Below are positions 21,406-28,461 of a DNA stretch of 64,000 nt, piece by piece. Source of the DNA: Prostheceraeus crozeri (lineage: Eukaryota > Platyhelminthes > Polycladida > Euryleptidae); the NCBI GenBank assembly GCA_907163375.1, contig CAJQUW010005770.1, positions 1-64,000 on the forward strand. Reading direction: 5' to 3'. The notes beneath the pieces are model-generated. The model was not told the origin of the DNA. It worked only from the letters and a program-made list of their open reading frames with translations, and did not search any database. The position numbers were made by a program, and so were the translations under genes. Within the stretch, counting starts at the first letter, position 1; each line of letters starts with the position of its first letter.

Positions 21406-21622
21406 AAGGGTATCATTTTTGAAGATTCATACCAGCAGTTACAATTTGTGTTATGAACCCGAACTTTTTCCTGCAGCTCTCATTAGTTGTTGGTTACCTG
21501 TGCATGTGGCAATCTTTCATAATAGTAAAGTGATCATTACTGGACTAAAATCTCATGTACAAGCAAATGTGATCCTAGACTATCTCATCGAGTATGTACG
21601 TACCCAGCGGATTGTAAAATAA
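21077..21622 (+). CDS. TATA-binding-protein-like protein, 181 aa
   Basis: The length equals a TBP core domain and the two pseudo-repeats are visible. Repeat 1: IVN, KIDLTTLHQHLPNSKYYPGR, then LFQNGTVQIFGALS with SAQS. Repeat 2: NMV, CYEPELFPAALI, then VAIFHNSKVIITGLKS. TBP family equivalents are the NAEYNPKRF, LIFSSGKMVCTGAKS, YEPELFPGLIYRM and LIFVSGKVVLTGAK blocks. Of the four Phe that kink TATA DNA in TBP, three appear retained (LFQN, ELFP, AIFH) and the first is replaced. I chose the ATG at 21077 because it begins just before the fold. An upstream in-frame ATG (20933) only adds sequence overlapping the PC4-like gene. The stop lies inside AATAAA. It would bind promoter DNA in the nucleus or a viral factory. 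Confidence 0.85.
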   Translation: MKRHRYTIVNILRRFRLYTKIDLTTLHQHLPNSKYYPGRPQMLVVKMNNSRNLQLFQNGTVQIFGALSHSSAQSMRLELQRLLRRIWKRERCVMSNLTVDNMVISTQLSERVSFLKIHTSSYNLCYEPELFPAALISCWLPVHVAIFHNSKVIITGLKSHVQANVILDYLIEYVRTQRIVK

Positions 21623-21653
21623 AAAACAATTTTTCCAACATGATGTTTTTATT
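21618..21653. promoter_or_regulatory. Convergent polyadenylation signals embedded in stop codons
   Basis: On the plus strand AAAATAAAA contains both the TBP-like stop TAA (21620-21622) and AATAAA (21618-21623). On the minus strand AAATAAAAA contains both the protease stop and AATAAA (21648-21653). Confidence 0.65.
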
Positions 21654-22110
21654 TCAAATCATGATAGAACTTACAAATCATTTTTTCATTAGAGGAAGGA
21701 TTACATGAAAAGTTTTGAATAACAGATACAAATCGAGATACATGTAAACGTTTTAAGATGAAGTACAGTACAAAAGCACCACACGTTGATGAAAGTGGAT
21801 GTTGTAGTATGCGTTCATTTCGCTGATATTGACGCGTATGTTTTCTCAACCACTGCTGTGTTGGTATATTTGGAGGTTAAGCAAGAGAGTCAAATAGTTC
21901 ACCACGTCGGTCTTCTCCAATAAAGATCGCTTTCCAATGCTCACCACCTAAATTCTGCGAATGAGTGTTTAGCACAATAAAGATGGGATAGTGATTTACT
22001 GCAGGTGGTAAGGTATCGAGTGAATAGACATTATCGAAAGCTTTCAACGTCGCTTCGTCTGCATTACGCTGCACTTTAGTCTTAATATCGTCAGCAGTCA
22101 ACCAACTCAT
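21649..22110 (-). pseudogene. PRO: Adenain-like cysteine protease with one nonsense codon
   Basis: This is the maturation protease that would process capsid precursors. The catalytic His is in GGEHW (His58), the acid in ELFDS, and the nucleophile Cys in SSTCGAF. All 153 codons are in one frame except codon 78, TAA at 21877-21879. Copy A has CAA there, so this is a recent C-to-T type change inactivating copy B. The ATG overlaps the capsid stop (TAATG). Its length and motif spacing match the adenovirus protease family. Confidence 0.88.
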
Positions 22111-23387
22111 TAACGATTATACTGAAGAATCACGTCACGATACTTTATAATTTCAATATTTGAATCGAAGACTGCATAAATTAATACATTGATCGTCTCA
22201 GGTAGTGTTCTTTTGAACGTCAAATCCAAACGAATATTATGAGGCACGTTCGCTTGACGATAGGGTGCACTAATATCGCTGTCAGCAGTCAAATCAAATG
22301 CATAAATAGTATATCCACTCTTAAACTCTTTCATAGTAAGTCCGTTGGTGTCATCCGTATTGTAAAAGCCAAAGACATCCATAAAATCAACATAACTGTG
22401 CATAAATTGATCCGCAGCAAAATCTGGTTTGTAGGGTGGACCACGATGACTCACACCATTTACACGTAAAGCAATTTCACTTAACTGATTGTGTTTAAAA
22501 TTGAAAGGATTCTTCTTTATATTACCATTAAATGCATCATTTTCAACCATTGCCACCATGAGGAGCTTCGGTGCTTCCGATGGAAAGAGGCCATCTTTCA
22601 TGAAACTCTTTTGATCTTTCGGAATTGTAAAGGTGAGAAGCTTTGTATGCTGAATGGGGTAAATGGCATTTTGGCGGTTAAGACCTTCAGCATGCCCTCT
22701 AAAGACACTTGGATTTGGTACTACTCGACGAATGTAAAGTGCAATATCTTCCACATGAACTCTAAAATTGTCAACTTTAGCAAATGCATTAAGCGCAAAT
22801 TCAGGCTTATTCAATGTCAGCTTGAGTCGCATGCTGGTATTACAGAGTAAAAACTTTGACTGTCTAAAGAAGTCTAAATTCAGCGGACCATATAGCTGAC
22901 ATACTCTACTATCTTTAATCATAGCAGATCGCTTTACAAAGCCACTGTTTGTTTCAGCATCAAATTTTCCTGCTTCATCTCTGTACCATCCCATGGCTTC
23001 CATATGACTTTTTTGTGCTGCCGGATGAAACTGTGATACATGATTGAAATATGATTTATAGGGATAATCGCTTTGACCACCTTCCACCTGCTGCTCTCCA
23101 ATCGTTAGAGAAACATCGCGAAGTAATGTAGTCAATGGTAAATTGTTCAGTCCAACTTTATGTGCATTGTCAATAGCAGTTCCATCTGCTTGCTGAATTC
23201 TAAACCTCAAATCAACCATCGCATAACTCAAATCTATGTAGTCAGCACTACCACCAGGAATAACAAATTCAATGGGACCAGCATTCTCAGCTGTTCGAGG
23301 ATGATAATCTACAATACTTGAACTAAGAATATCTGTCTGTATGGCTTGTTGATCAAACAAACAAAACCCGGAAGTTTTACACTCCAT
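22110..23387 (-). CDS. MCP: Major capsid protein, double jelly-roll, 425 aa
   Basis: This is an intact homolog of the Polinton hexon-like capsid protein, annotated in many invertebrate genomes as F54H12.2-like. Visible landmarks: an N-terminal IDLSYAMVDLRFRI strand pair, LTTLLRDVSLTIGEQQV, the PYKSYFNHV block, and ALYIRRVVPNP between the two halves. A C-terminal half follows, ending with YTIYAFDLTAD and LDLTF strands. Length fits the family. It would assemble the icosahedral shell. It sits between the mu-like gene (2-bp gap) and the protease (1-bp overlap), the same neighbours as adenovirus hexon. No break is seen. Confidence 0.9.
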   Translation of the reverse strand: MECKTSGFCLFDQQAIQTDILSSSIVDYHPRTAENAGPIEFVIPGGSADYIDLSYAMVDLRFRIQQADGTAIDNAHKVGLNNLPLTTLLRDVSLTIGEQQVEGGQSDYPYKSYFNHVSQFHPAAQKSHMEAMGWYRDEAGKFDAETNSGFVKRSAMIKDSRVCQLYGPLNLDFFRQSKFLLCNTSMRLKLTLNKPEFALNAFAKVDNFRVHVEDIALYIRRVVPNPSVFRGHAEGLNRQNAIYPIQHTKLLTFTIPKDQKSFMKDGLFPSEAPKLLMVAMVENDAFNGNIKKNPFNFKHNQLSEIALRVNGVSHRGPPYKPDFAADQFMHSYVDFMDVFGFYNTDDTNGLTMKEFKSGYTIYAFDLTADSDISAPYRQANVPHNIRLDLTFKRTLPETINVLIYAVFDSNIEIIKYRDVILQYNR

Positions 23388-23389
23388 GA

Positions 23390-23521
23390 TTAGAAGTTAT
23401 AGCAGCGTCGTCGTTTAGCGCCTGATGAATGATTAGAGCTTCTGCGACGTTTGCGTGAATGCCTTTTGACTGAAGATCGCACCTTACCAGCTCCGCGATG
23501 TTTCCTCCTTCCTTTATTCAT
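23390..23521 (-). CDS. Mu/pX-like very basic core protein, 43 aa
   Basis: This small ORF begins MNKGRRKHRGAGKVRSS and ends KRRRCYNF, with about 18 Lys/Arg in 43 residues. Its ATG directly follows the stop of the pVI-like gene and its stop lies 2 bp before the capsid ATG. Such spacing leaves no room for anything else and supports a real gene. Size, charge and position recall the adenoviral DNA-condensing peptide mu (pX), but similarity is compositional. DNA condensation in the virion is inferred. Confidence 0.6.
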   Translation of the reverse strand: MNKGRRKHRGAGKVRSSVKRHSRKRRRSSNHSSGAKRRRCYNF

Positions 23522-23845
23522 TCACTTCGGTGATTTCTTTCCTTGAGTAACACCAGCAAAGGTCTGCTTCAATGTTTTTAAACCGCGTTCCTTCCCACGA
23601 TTCAACAAACTGCTCTTAAAACTTCTACCTCTGGAAAGATCACTAGTGACATCACCAGCAAAGCCAACGGCATTACTTAAAACATTTCGTTTTAAAGATC
23701 CACCGACTTCGGATATGAGAGGTGCTACAACAGATTTCAGTGCACCAAGTATGCTACCTCCACGTTGGCGGCGAGCGCCGATGTAAATTTGTCCTCCACT
23801 ACTTACATAGGAGGGTCGTGAATAAAATGAGGCAGTTGGATTCAT
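23522..23845 (-). CDS. pVI-like minor virion protein, 107 aa
   Basis: It has an N-terminal aromatic/polar stretch, then RRQRGGSILGALKSVVAPLI, a potential amphipathic helix. After that come VGGSLKRNVLSNAVGFAGDV and a basic tail. Polintons commonly carry a protein of this shape (GG-SIL-hydrophobic helix, then a G-rich region with basic tail) next to the capsid gene, compared with adenovirus pVI, a membrane-lytic protease substrate. Gene order (pVI-like, mu-like, capsid, protease) supports the call. A GG site near residue 29 could be a protease cleavage site. Confidence 0.6.
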   Translation of the reverse strand: MNPTASFYSRPSYVSSGGQIYIGARRQRGGSILGALKSVVAPLISEVGGSLKRNVLSNAVGFAGDVTSDLSRGRSFKSSLLNRGKERGLKTLKQTFAGVTQGKKSPK

Positions 23846-23886
23846 AGCTCAAACCCTAAACATTGTTAGTTACAACTTTGCATGAA

Positions 23887-25107
23887 TCACTGTCGATCAC
23901 TTAGATGAAAGATGTCGGCACGACGCATCCAAGAGCTCATACTTGAAGGATAACCAGTCCATTTAACAAGACACCATTCTTCACCTTGTCGTTTTTTACA
24001 CCGAATGATTTTCTCTACCAAATATGTTTCACTTTCAGTGACTATCTCAATCTCATCGCGGTAAAAGCTACCCTCAATTTCTTCATTATCGTAATCTTTC
24101 AACTTGCAGGTGGTGGGAGAGTCTTTTTGATTAATCCTTGATACTGTAAATACCTCCTCTGTCCAATTCGGAAGGTACCCTTTAGCAAAAACACTCTTCA
24201 CTTTTGAGATACGAACTTTATCACCAATTTTCACATCACTTTTCACATGAGTGCGTTTACGTTGGAATGATTCGCGCACTTTATCTACATTGTCAGCATT
24301 TACATCTACTGGTCTGAGTCCAATAGAACGATGGATAGAGTGATTGTAGGCATGGAGTGTATCTTGTAGAACCTTTGTCCAATTTTGTGTCAAGTTCGCA
24401 GTAAAATGTCGCCACAAGCGATTTTTTAATGTGCGATTAAAACGTTCAACGAGTGCAGCTTTATAAGCACTCTTTACACTAAACAACTCAATGTCATGCC
24501 TCTCAAATAATCTTCTCACATGCTGATTTTCAAACTCTTTTCCTTGATCACTCTGAATTCTTTTTGGAATGCGACCTTCTCGAAAAATTGTTTGGAATGC
24601 TTTTGCTACTCCTTTCCCTTCTTTAGTTTTTAAAGGTTGAGCCCACGCATAACGCGAGAAAATATCAATGACGGTTAAAATAAAATTATTGCCCGAGTTA
24701 TGTTTTGAAATGGAGGCGACATCGCACAAATCTGCTTGCCACTGTTCATCGATGTCATGAACAATATAATGGCGGGTGCGGTACTTCTTTTTCGCTTGTT
24801 TATGGAGTGTATAGGTAGCCTGACCCTTTAACCATCGTTTCACTTGTGATTGTGGAAGACCACTCGCTTTTGATAATTTCTTGATAGATGCAAATCCTGC
24901 CGGATGTTTTACATCATAATAGATTGACTTCAAACGTTCAGTCGATGACGACTGACTCTTTTTCCTCCTTCTCATCTTTTTGCTTTCTTGCCTTTCTACA
25001 TTTACAACAACTGCAGGATTTAGCTTTAGCGGTTTTGCTATCGTGTTCACATTGCTTAGGGGTTTCATTGTGAGAGCTGGCGCAGCAAGTGCAAGTGACA
25101 ACGACAT
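23887..25107 (-). CDS. INT: Retroviral-type integrase with chromodomain, 406 aa
   Basis: This enzyme would insert the element and create the 6-bp duplications. Order: basic N-terminal extension (residues 41-50, KKMRRRKK), the Polinton-specific KSIYYDVKHPAGF and VKRWLKGQATYTLHK block, then the RNase H-like core with D126 (WQAD), D187 (QSDQGKEF) and E221 (LVERFNRTLKNRLW). A C-terminal chromodomain follows (YLVEKIIRCKK, LVKWTGYP, about residues 355-400), which may read histone marks. Full-length and undamaged here. Start at 25107 is the first ATG in this frame. Confidence 0.95.
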   Translation of the reverse strand: MSLSLALAAPALTMKPLSNVNTIAKPLKLNPAVVVNVERQESKKMRRRKKSQSSSTERLKSIYYDVKHPAGFASIKKLSKASGLPQSQVKRWLKGQATYTLHKQAKKKYRTRHYIVHDIDEQWQADLCDVASISKHNSGNNFILTVIDIFSRYAWAQPLKTKEGKGVAKAFQTIFREGRIPKRIQSDQGKEFENQHVRRLFERHDIELFSVKSAYKAALVERFNRTLKNRLWRHFTANLTQNWTKVLQDTLHAYNHSIHRSIGLRPVDVNADNVDKVRESFQRKRTHVKSDVKIGDKVRISKVKSVFAKGYLPNWTEEVFTVSRINQKDSPTTCKLKDYDNEEIEGSFYRDEIEIVTESETYLVEKIIRCKKRQGEEWCLVKWTGYPSSMSSWMRRADIFHLSDRQ

Positions 25108-25154
25108 TCACCTCTGGCGGTTCATTACATGGCAAGCAACACATCTGCTTCATA

Positions 25155-25847
25155 TTAGTAGTCCGAGAACATGTATTTCTTGGGAGGAGCTGCTTTACGT
25201 TTTCCTTTTACTAGTTTTAGTGGTGGCGTAGATCTACGTCGAGTTCTTCCTCTTGTTTGCTTAGTGAGTGTGGGAGGGGATGTAGCAGGTGACGTCTGAA
25301 ACCAATTTGTTGGCATTTTCATCGTCTGAAGCATTGGAGCAGTAGCCACTGTTGAATCAAGTTCTTTCAATGTCTCATTATTCAAAGCAAATTTTGGTAC
25401 ATTATGCTTTTTCAATAGTTTAAGAAAGTATGACCAACCAGGTGGAACATAGCCCTGACGGCGCTTTCTACGTGTCGCATACTGAATCAAGTCTTCATAA
25501 CGTGAAGCATCAATCACTTTATTTTCATCTGTAATGATTTCTTCTCTATCATTTACATTGAGATGGGGTTCAATACTATTGAAAAGAGATATGGCATGTG
25601 CGCGAGATGCTAAAGGTGTAGCAGTCGATACAGAGTCACGCATCTTATTCTTCAAGTTTTTCAATTGCTCAACAGTTTCGGATTGTAATAATACAGCACG
25701 ATGTGGATCTTTGATGTGAACATTTTGCTGATAATCTATTTCTTTCCTATACATTTGATTTGCAAGAGGTTGCTTTACTTGCTGCATGGCAGTCAATTGT
25801 ACATATTCATCCTGAGGAATAACAATCATGTGAGAATAAGAACTCAT
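25155..25847 (-). CDS. Conserved Polinton protein between ATPase and integrase, 230 aa
   Basis: The protein has an N-terminal polar region, then an acidic helix region (DREEIITDENK), then RRKRRQGYVPPGWSYFLKLL followed by a NVP segment, and ends in a Lys/Arg/Pro-rich tail (KRKAAPPKK). A family with a PPGW..FL..L...N+P core is recurrent in Polintons and related elements. I know no demonstrated function. The basic tail suggests nucleic acid contact (inference). It lies 5 bp after the ATPase stop and 1 bp before the cysteine-rich alternative frame of the integrase. Confidence 0.68.
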   Translation of the reverse strand: MSSYSHMIVIPQDEYVQLTAMQQVKQPLANQMYRKEIDYQQNVHIKDPHRAVLLQSETVEQLKNLKNKMRDSVSTATPLASRAHAISLFNSIEPHLNVNDREEIITDENKVIDASRYEDLIQYATRRKRRQGYVPPGWSYFLKLLKKHNVPKFALNNETLKELDSTVATAPMLQTMKMPTNWFQTSPATSPPTLTKQTRGRTRRRSTPPLKLVKGKRKAAPPKKYMFSDY

Positions 25848-25852
25848 AGTTT

Positions 25853-26461
25853 CTAGATAATCATGGGAGTTTTCAAAATATCACTTCGAAATCTAAATTC
25901 TTCCGGACACTCTTGCGTAAAGTCAATGAATAAGTAACCGTGTGGTTTTTCAGTAGCTGCTTGAAAAATTTCAATTAAGGCTTTTGATCCTCTGGGTGCA
26001 ACTTGTCGCGCTAAAATTTCAAATTGACTTTTATCTCGCGGATTCTTGAAAATAGCATAATAGTGTGTATTCAGGTTTCGTGTACGAGCTTCTTTTCCAT
26101 CAGGAAACAAATTTTGTGTGATATAGATGATAAAGCACCTTTTATGGTGTGCTACGCGAGTGAACATATCTGTAACATCTTTTGAATTCTTACTTTCTTT
26201 TAATAAATCATCCAATACAACAACATCATTAGACTGAAGTTTATCCACTGGAATAATTCCTTCATGTCGAATAAAGTTGCGACTTTGCAATTCCTGAAAC
26301 AGCGACGGTTGATAAATACCATAACACCAAATCACTCGATTGATAGGTTCCTTAAACAACTCCCTTCTTTTATCCAATAAATTCAGCGTGAAAACAGTTT
26401 TACCTGCATGAGATGGACCTGATACAGTCAGAACTTTATCACATTGAAGTCTGAAATCCAT
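25853..26461 (-). CDS. ATP: FtsK/HerA-superfamily genome-packaging ATPase, 202 aa
   Basis: Walker A is GPSHAGKT (residues 15-22), Walker B VVVLDDLL (80-87), and a sensor-like ITQN (114-117) follows. This is the A32-type packaging ATPase of Polintons, which drives DNA into capsids. The frame is open upstream to 26509 but only with a TTG, so the ATG at 26461 is chosen. Walker A near the N-terminus is usual. Copy A has three extra C-terminal residues; a TAC-to-TAG change shortens copy B, probably harmlessly. Confidence 0.88.
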   Translation of the reverse strand: MDFRLQCDKVLTVSGPSHAGKTVFTLNLLDKRRELFKEPINRVIWCYGIYQPSLFQELQSRNFIRHEGIIPVDKLQSNDVVVLDDLLKESKNSKDVTDMFTRVAHHKRCFIIYITQNLFPDGKEARTRNLNTHYYAIFKNPRDKSQFEILARQVAPRGSKALIEIFQAATEKPHGYLFIDFTQECPEEFRFRSDILKTPMII

Positions 26462-26492
26462 TATAATACTTTGAGATTCAATATTTGCATAA

Positions 26493-26780
26493 TTAACGTC
26501 TAGAGCCAAAGATATTACCCAATACGTTGCTCACGATAGGAGCTAGCATCAGTAGTAACGCTGGAAGGAAACCGCCCTTTTGTGTTAGAGTTTCCCTCTT
26601 CCTTTGAAGGGTGACTTTAGGATTGGAGATGAAACGCAATTTCGCAGCATATCGCTTAAGTAACTTTCGTTGTTTTGGTGCTAATTTCTTCGTCCTCAAC
26701 CTCCTCACATGAGAAATAATTTCACGAATGAATTTATCGTTAGCATGTCGTATAGCATTGTATCGCTGATTTGCTTTCAT
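26493..26780 (-). CDS. 95-aa basic protein with hydrophobic C-terminus
   Basis: Residues 1-65 are rich in Lys/Arg (RRLRTKKLAPKQRKLLKRY). Residues 69-90 are GGFLPALLLMLAPIVSN, a hydrophobic or amphipathic segment after a GG pair. Polintons often encode a protein of this design near the ATPase. A virion or membrane-penetration role is possible, and GG may be a protease site. Its end overlaps the open frame leading into the ATPase gene by 17 bp. Confidence 0.62.
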   Translation of the reverse strand: MKANQRYNAIRHANDKFIREIISHVRRLRTKKLAPKQRKLLKRYAAKLRFISNPKVTLQRKRETLTQKGGFLPALLLMLAPIVSNVLGNIFGSRR

Positions 26781-26894
26781 TCGTCAGAGAGCTTGAATGG
26801 CTGAAGAAAACTTTGAAGACTTTTGACTTTTACGTTTCGCCATTTTCCGTGTTAGTCTTTGCTAAAACCTATCTTTACCACATTTGCATAGGTA

Positions 26895-27218
26895 CTAACT
26901 ATTGCGACATAAGTGACACTCGAAATGAGCAATATCACAGTGGTTACATTGGCAAAGTTGAATGCAATTACGTATGAAACAGCGTTGACAAAAAGCATGC
27001 TTACATCTCTTGAAGATGCGCTTTTCATTTCCATCCTTTCGCTTACATACATCGCAACACATAGTTTCACCGTTACTGATGTCTATAGCAAGTCTTTTTG
27101 AAGATATGAATTTGCTAGCCTTTTCTAAATAATAGGCGCATGTACAGAAGGAATATACTTCGAGAGTGAGCAGACATAGCTCGAAAACCAGTTGTGCTAC
27201 AATCAAGTACCACTGCAT
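26895..27218 (-). CDS. Membrane-anchored C3HC4 RING-finger protein, 107 aa
   Basis: Residues about 5-31 are a hydrophobic segment (LIVAQLVFELCLLTLEVY), likely a transmembrane anchor. Residues 55-94 form a RING: C55-x2-C58-x13-C72-x-H74-x2-C77-x2-C80-x10-C91-x2-C94, exact C3HC4 spacing. RING domains recruit ubiquitin-conjugating enzymes, so an E3 ligase acting at a membrane is the natural inference, perhaps on host proteins. Copy A keeps every ligand but changes two non-ligand cysteines. The ATG at 27218 is used (the upstream start is TTG), 2 bp after the previous gene's stop. Confidence 0.7.
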   Translation of the reverse strand: MQWYLIVAQLVFELCLLTLEVYSFCTCAYYLEKASKFISSKRLAIDISNGETMCCDVCKRKDGNEKRIFKRCKHAFCQRCFIRNCIQLCQCNHCDIAHFECHLCRNS

Positions 27219-27220
27219 TT

Positions 27221-27631
27221 TCAATTTTTCTTTATGGAAAGTTGAAGGTGAATATCTGAAATCGCTTCAATCACTAGACTGCTACCATGATGGTTAAATG
27301 CGTTAAGACGTTCAGCAATTTTTATCATATGTCTTTTAAAAAATTCTTGGGGGTGATCTACCACTTCCATTGAATAAGAAGCAAAATGAAAAGAGCGACT
27401 TTCCACCTCTTCCTTTCCAAAATGACTAAACTTAATTTTCGCAACTAATCGCGCCATGATAATGCTATCAGAGAATGTATTCATTAACTCTAGAAATAGA
27501 GTGCTAGCATCATCGACCACTGCTTCGATGTCGGTCTCATCTTTATGAAAATTTATCACATAATCTTGAACAGCTCCTTTTAAACTTTGCCTATGAAAAT
27601 GTAATGTTCCGCAGTCGTTTGAGAAAGACAT
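27221..27631 (-). CDS. Conserved Polinton protein, 136 aa
   Basis: Intact in both copies. It resembles a family seen in many Polinton-rich genomes: N-terminal DDASTLFLELMNTF, a middle of alternating hydrophobic and polar strands with SRSFHF, then helical ERLNAFNHHGSSLVIEAI. No catalytic residues are evident. Situated between the exonuclease-like remnant and the RING gene. Function unknown. Confidence 0.58.
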   Translation of the reverse strand: MSFSNDCGTLHFHRQSLKGAVQDYVINFHKDETDIEAVVDDASTLFLELMNTFSDSIIMARLVAKIKFSHFGKEEVESRSFHFASYSMEVVDHPQEFFKRHMIKIAERLNAFNHHGSSLVIEAISDIHLQLSIKKN

Positions 27632-27718
27632 GATCGCCCTTTATCTAACCCATCCATTGCATGAAAACAACAACTCTTCTCATAGTAACATTTATTGAAT
27701 AACGGTAACAAGCATGCA

Positions 27719-28249
27719 TTATAAATCAATGGTTTGAAAGAGATAAAATAGATACAGCTGGTAACTATCATACAGCGAGCAATGATAACCATACAGGACT
27801 TTGGCAGTGTTGAGGTAAGGAGGAAAGAAGCATTGGTTATGAACGTAGCTACTACAACGAACAGACAAAATAGGAACAGACAAATCCTTAAAACGTTTCG
27901 TGACTTCATGGTAGTGTTGATTCACTCTACTATCCCAAGGAAGGAGCAAAATATCATCAATGATTAGATTGGGAAATACTTTCCTCTCCTTACCAGGATT
28001 ATTACAAAAGATGCGTATAACATTGTAAGCAGCTTACCATCGTTTAAAGTCAATAAGAAGAACAGTCTCACAAGAAAAGCCATAGTCTTGCAAATATTTC
28101 AGATTAAGTCCATGAATGTGTTTTCTCGCCCATTGATCAACATTGGGATCGCAGTTGGCATGTTGATGATAGACACTAACAATCTGATATGTTCAATTGT
28201 TCATAGCAATAGCACTGAGCTCCTGTACAGGTTCACCCTCACAATCCAT
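27719..28249 (-). pseudogene. DEDD (DnaQ-like) exonuclease-like pseudogene
   Basis: A single 177-codon frame shows MDCEGEPVQELSAI (D-x-E of motif I, with the P-x-Q-E pattern of this family), DQWARKHIHGLN (the HG(I/L) element of DnaQ-type nucleases), FCNNPGKE, and a C-terminal LPWDSR...VLYGYHCSLYD block. It is broken by TGA (28193-28195) and TAA (28034-28036). Both stops are also in copy A. The family occurs in Polinton-rich animal genomes. A 3'-5' exonuclease role is inferred. The real N-terminus was probably further upstream. Confidence 0.68.
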
Positions 28250-28301
28250 AAAAATGATGATAGAAGCCTAAAACGGAAATTTACACATCTAAGGAAACGT
28301 T

Positions 28302-28427
28302 CTATAACATATTACAAAATGAAGAATTACATCGATGCTTTTCACGACAAAATACACAAATGATATGATGGCAACGAAGAAGTAAAATGTATCTAATAAG
28401 ACCACGTCTACGACACTCAAAGCACAT
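28302..28427 (-). CDS. Small zinc-finger-like ORF, 41 aa
   Basis: It begins MCFEC and continues RCHHIICVFC then C-x4-C. The ligand pattern C-x2-C-x15-C-x-H-x2-C-x2-C resembles a RING or related zinc finger, but the last pair is spaced x4, not x2. It lies just upstream of the exonuclease-like frame and could be its former N-terminal zinc domain rather than a separate gene. Copy A has lost one ligand (C to W). An alternative overlapping frame is a hydrophobic 50-mer. Confidence 0.33.
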   Translation of the reverse strand: MCFECRRRGLIRYILLLRCHHIICVFCREKHRCNSSFCNML

Positions 28428-28461
28428 AAGCGAATTGTCATAGGGTAGAGTTAGGAAAGGA

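Noticed and set aside
26461..26509. Longer ATPase start at 26509
   Set aside because: The codon there is TTG, which is not a normal eukaryotic start. The ATG at 26461 places Walker A at the usual distance.
27580..27909. Hydrophobic 109-aa minus-strand frame (and its copy A equivalent at 4410-4739)
   Set aside because: It overlaps the exonuclease-like frame, whose C-terminal block is recognisable, and runs into the start of the 136-aa gene. Its hydrophobicity is a by-product of the frame shift.
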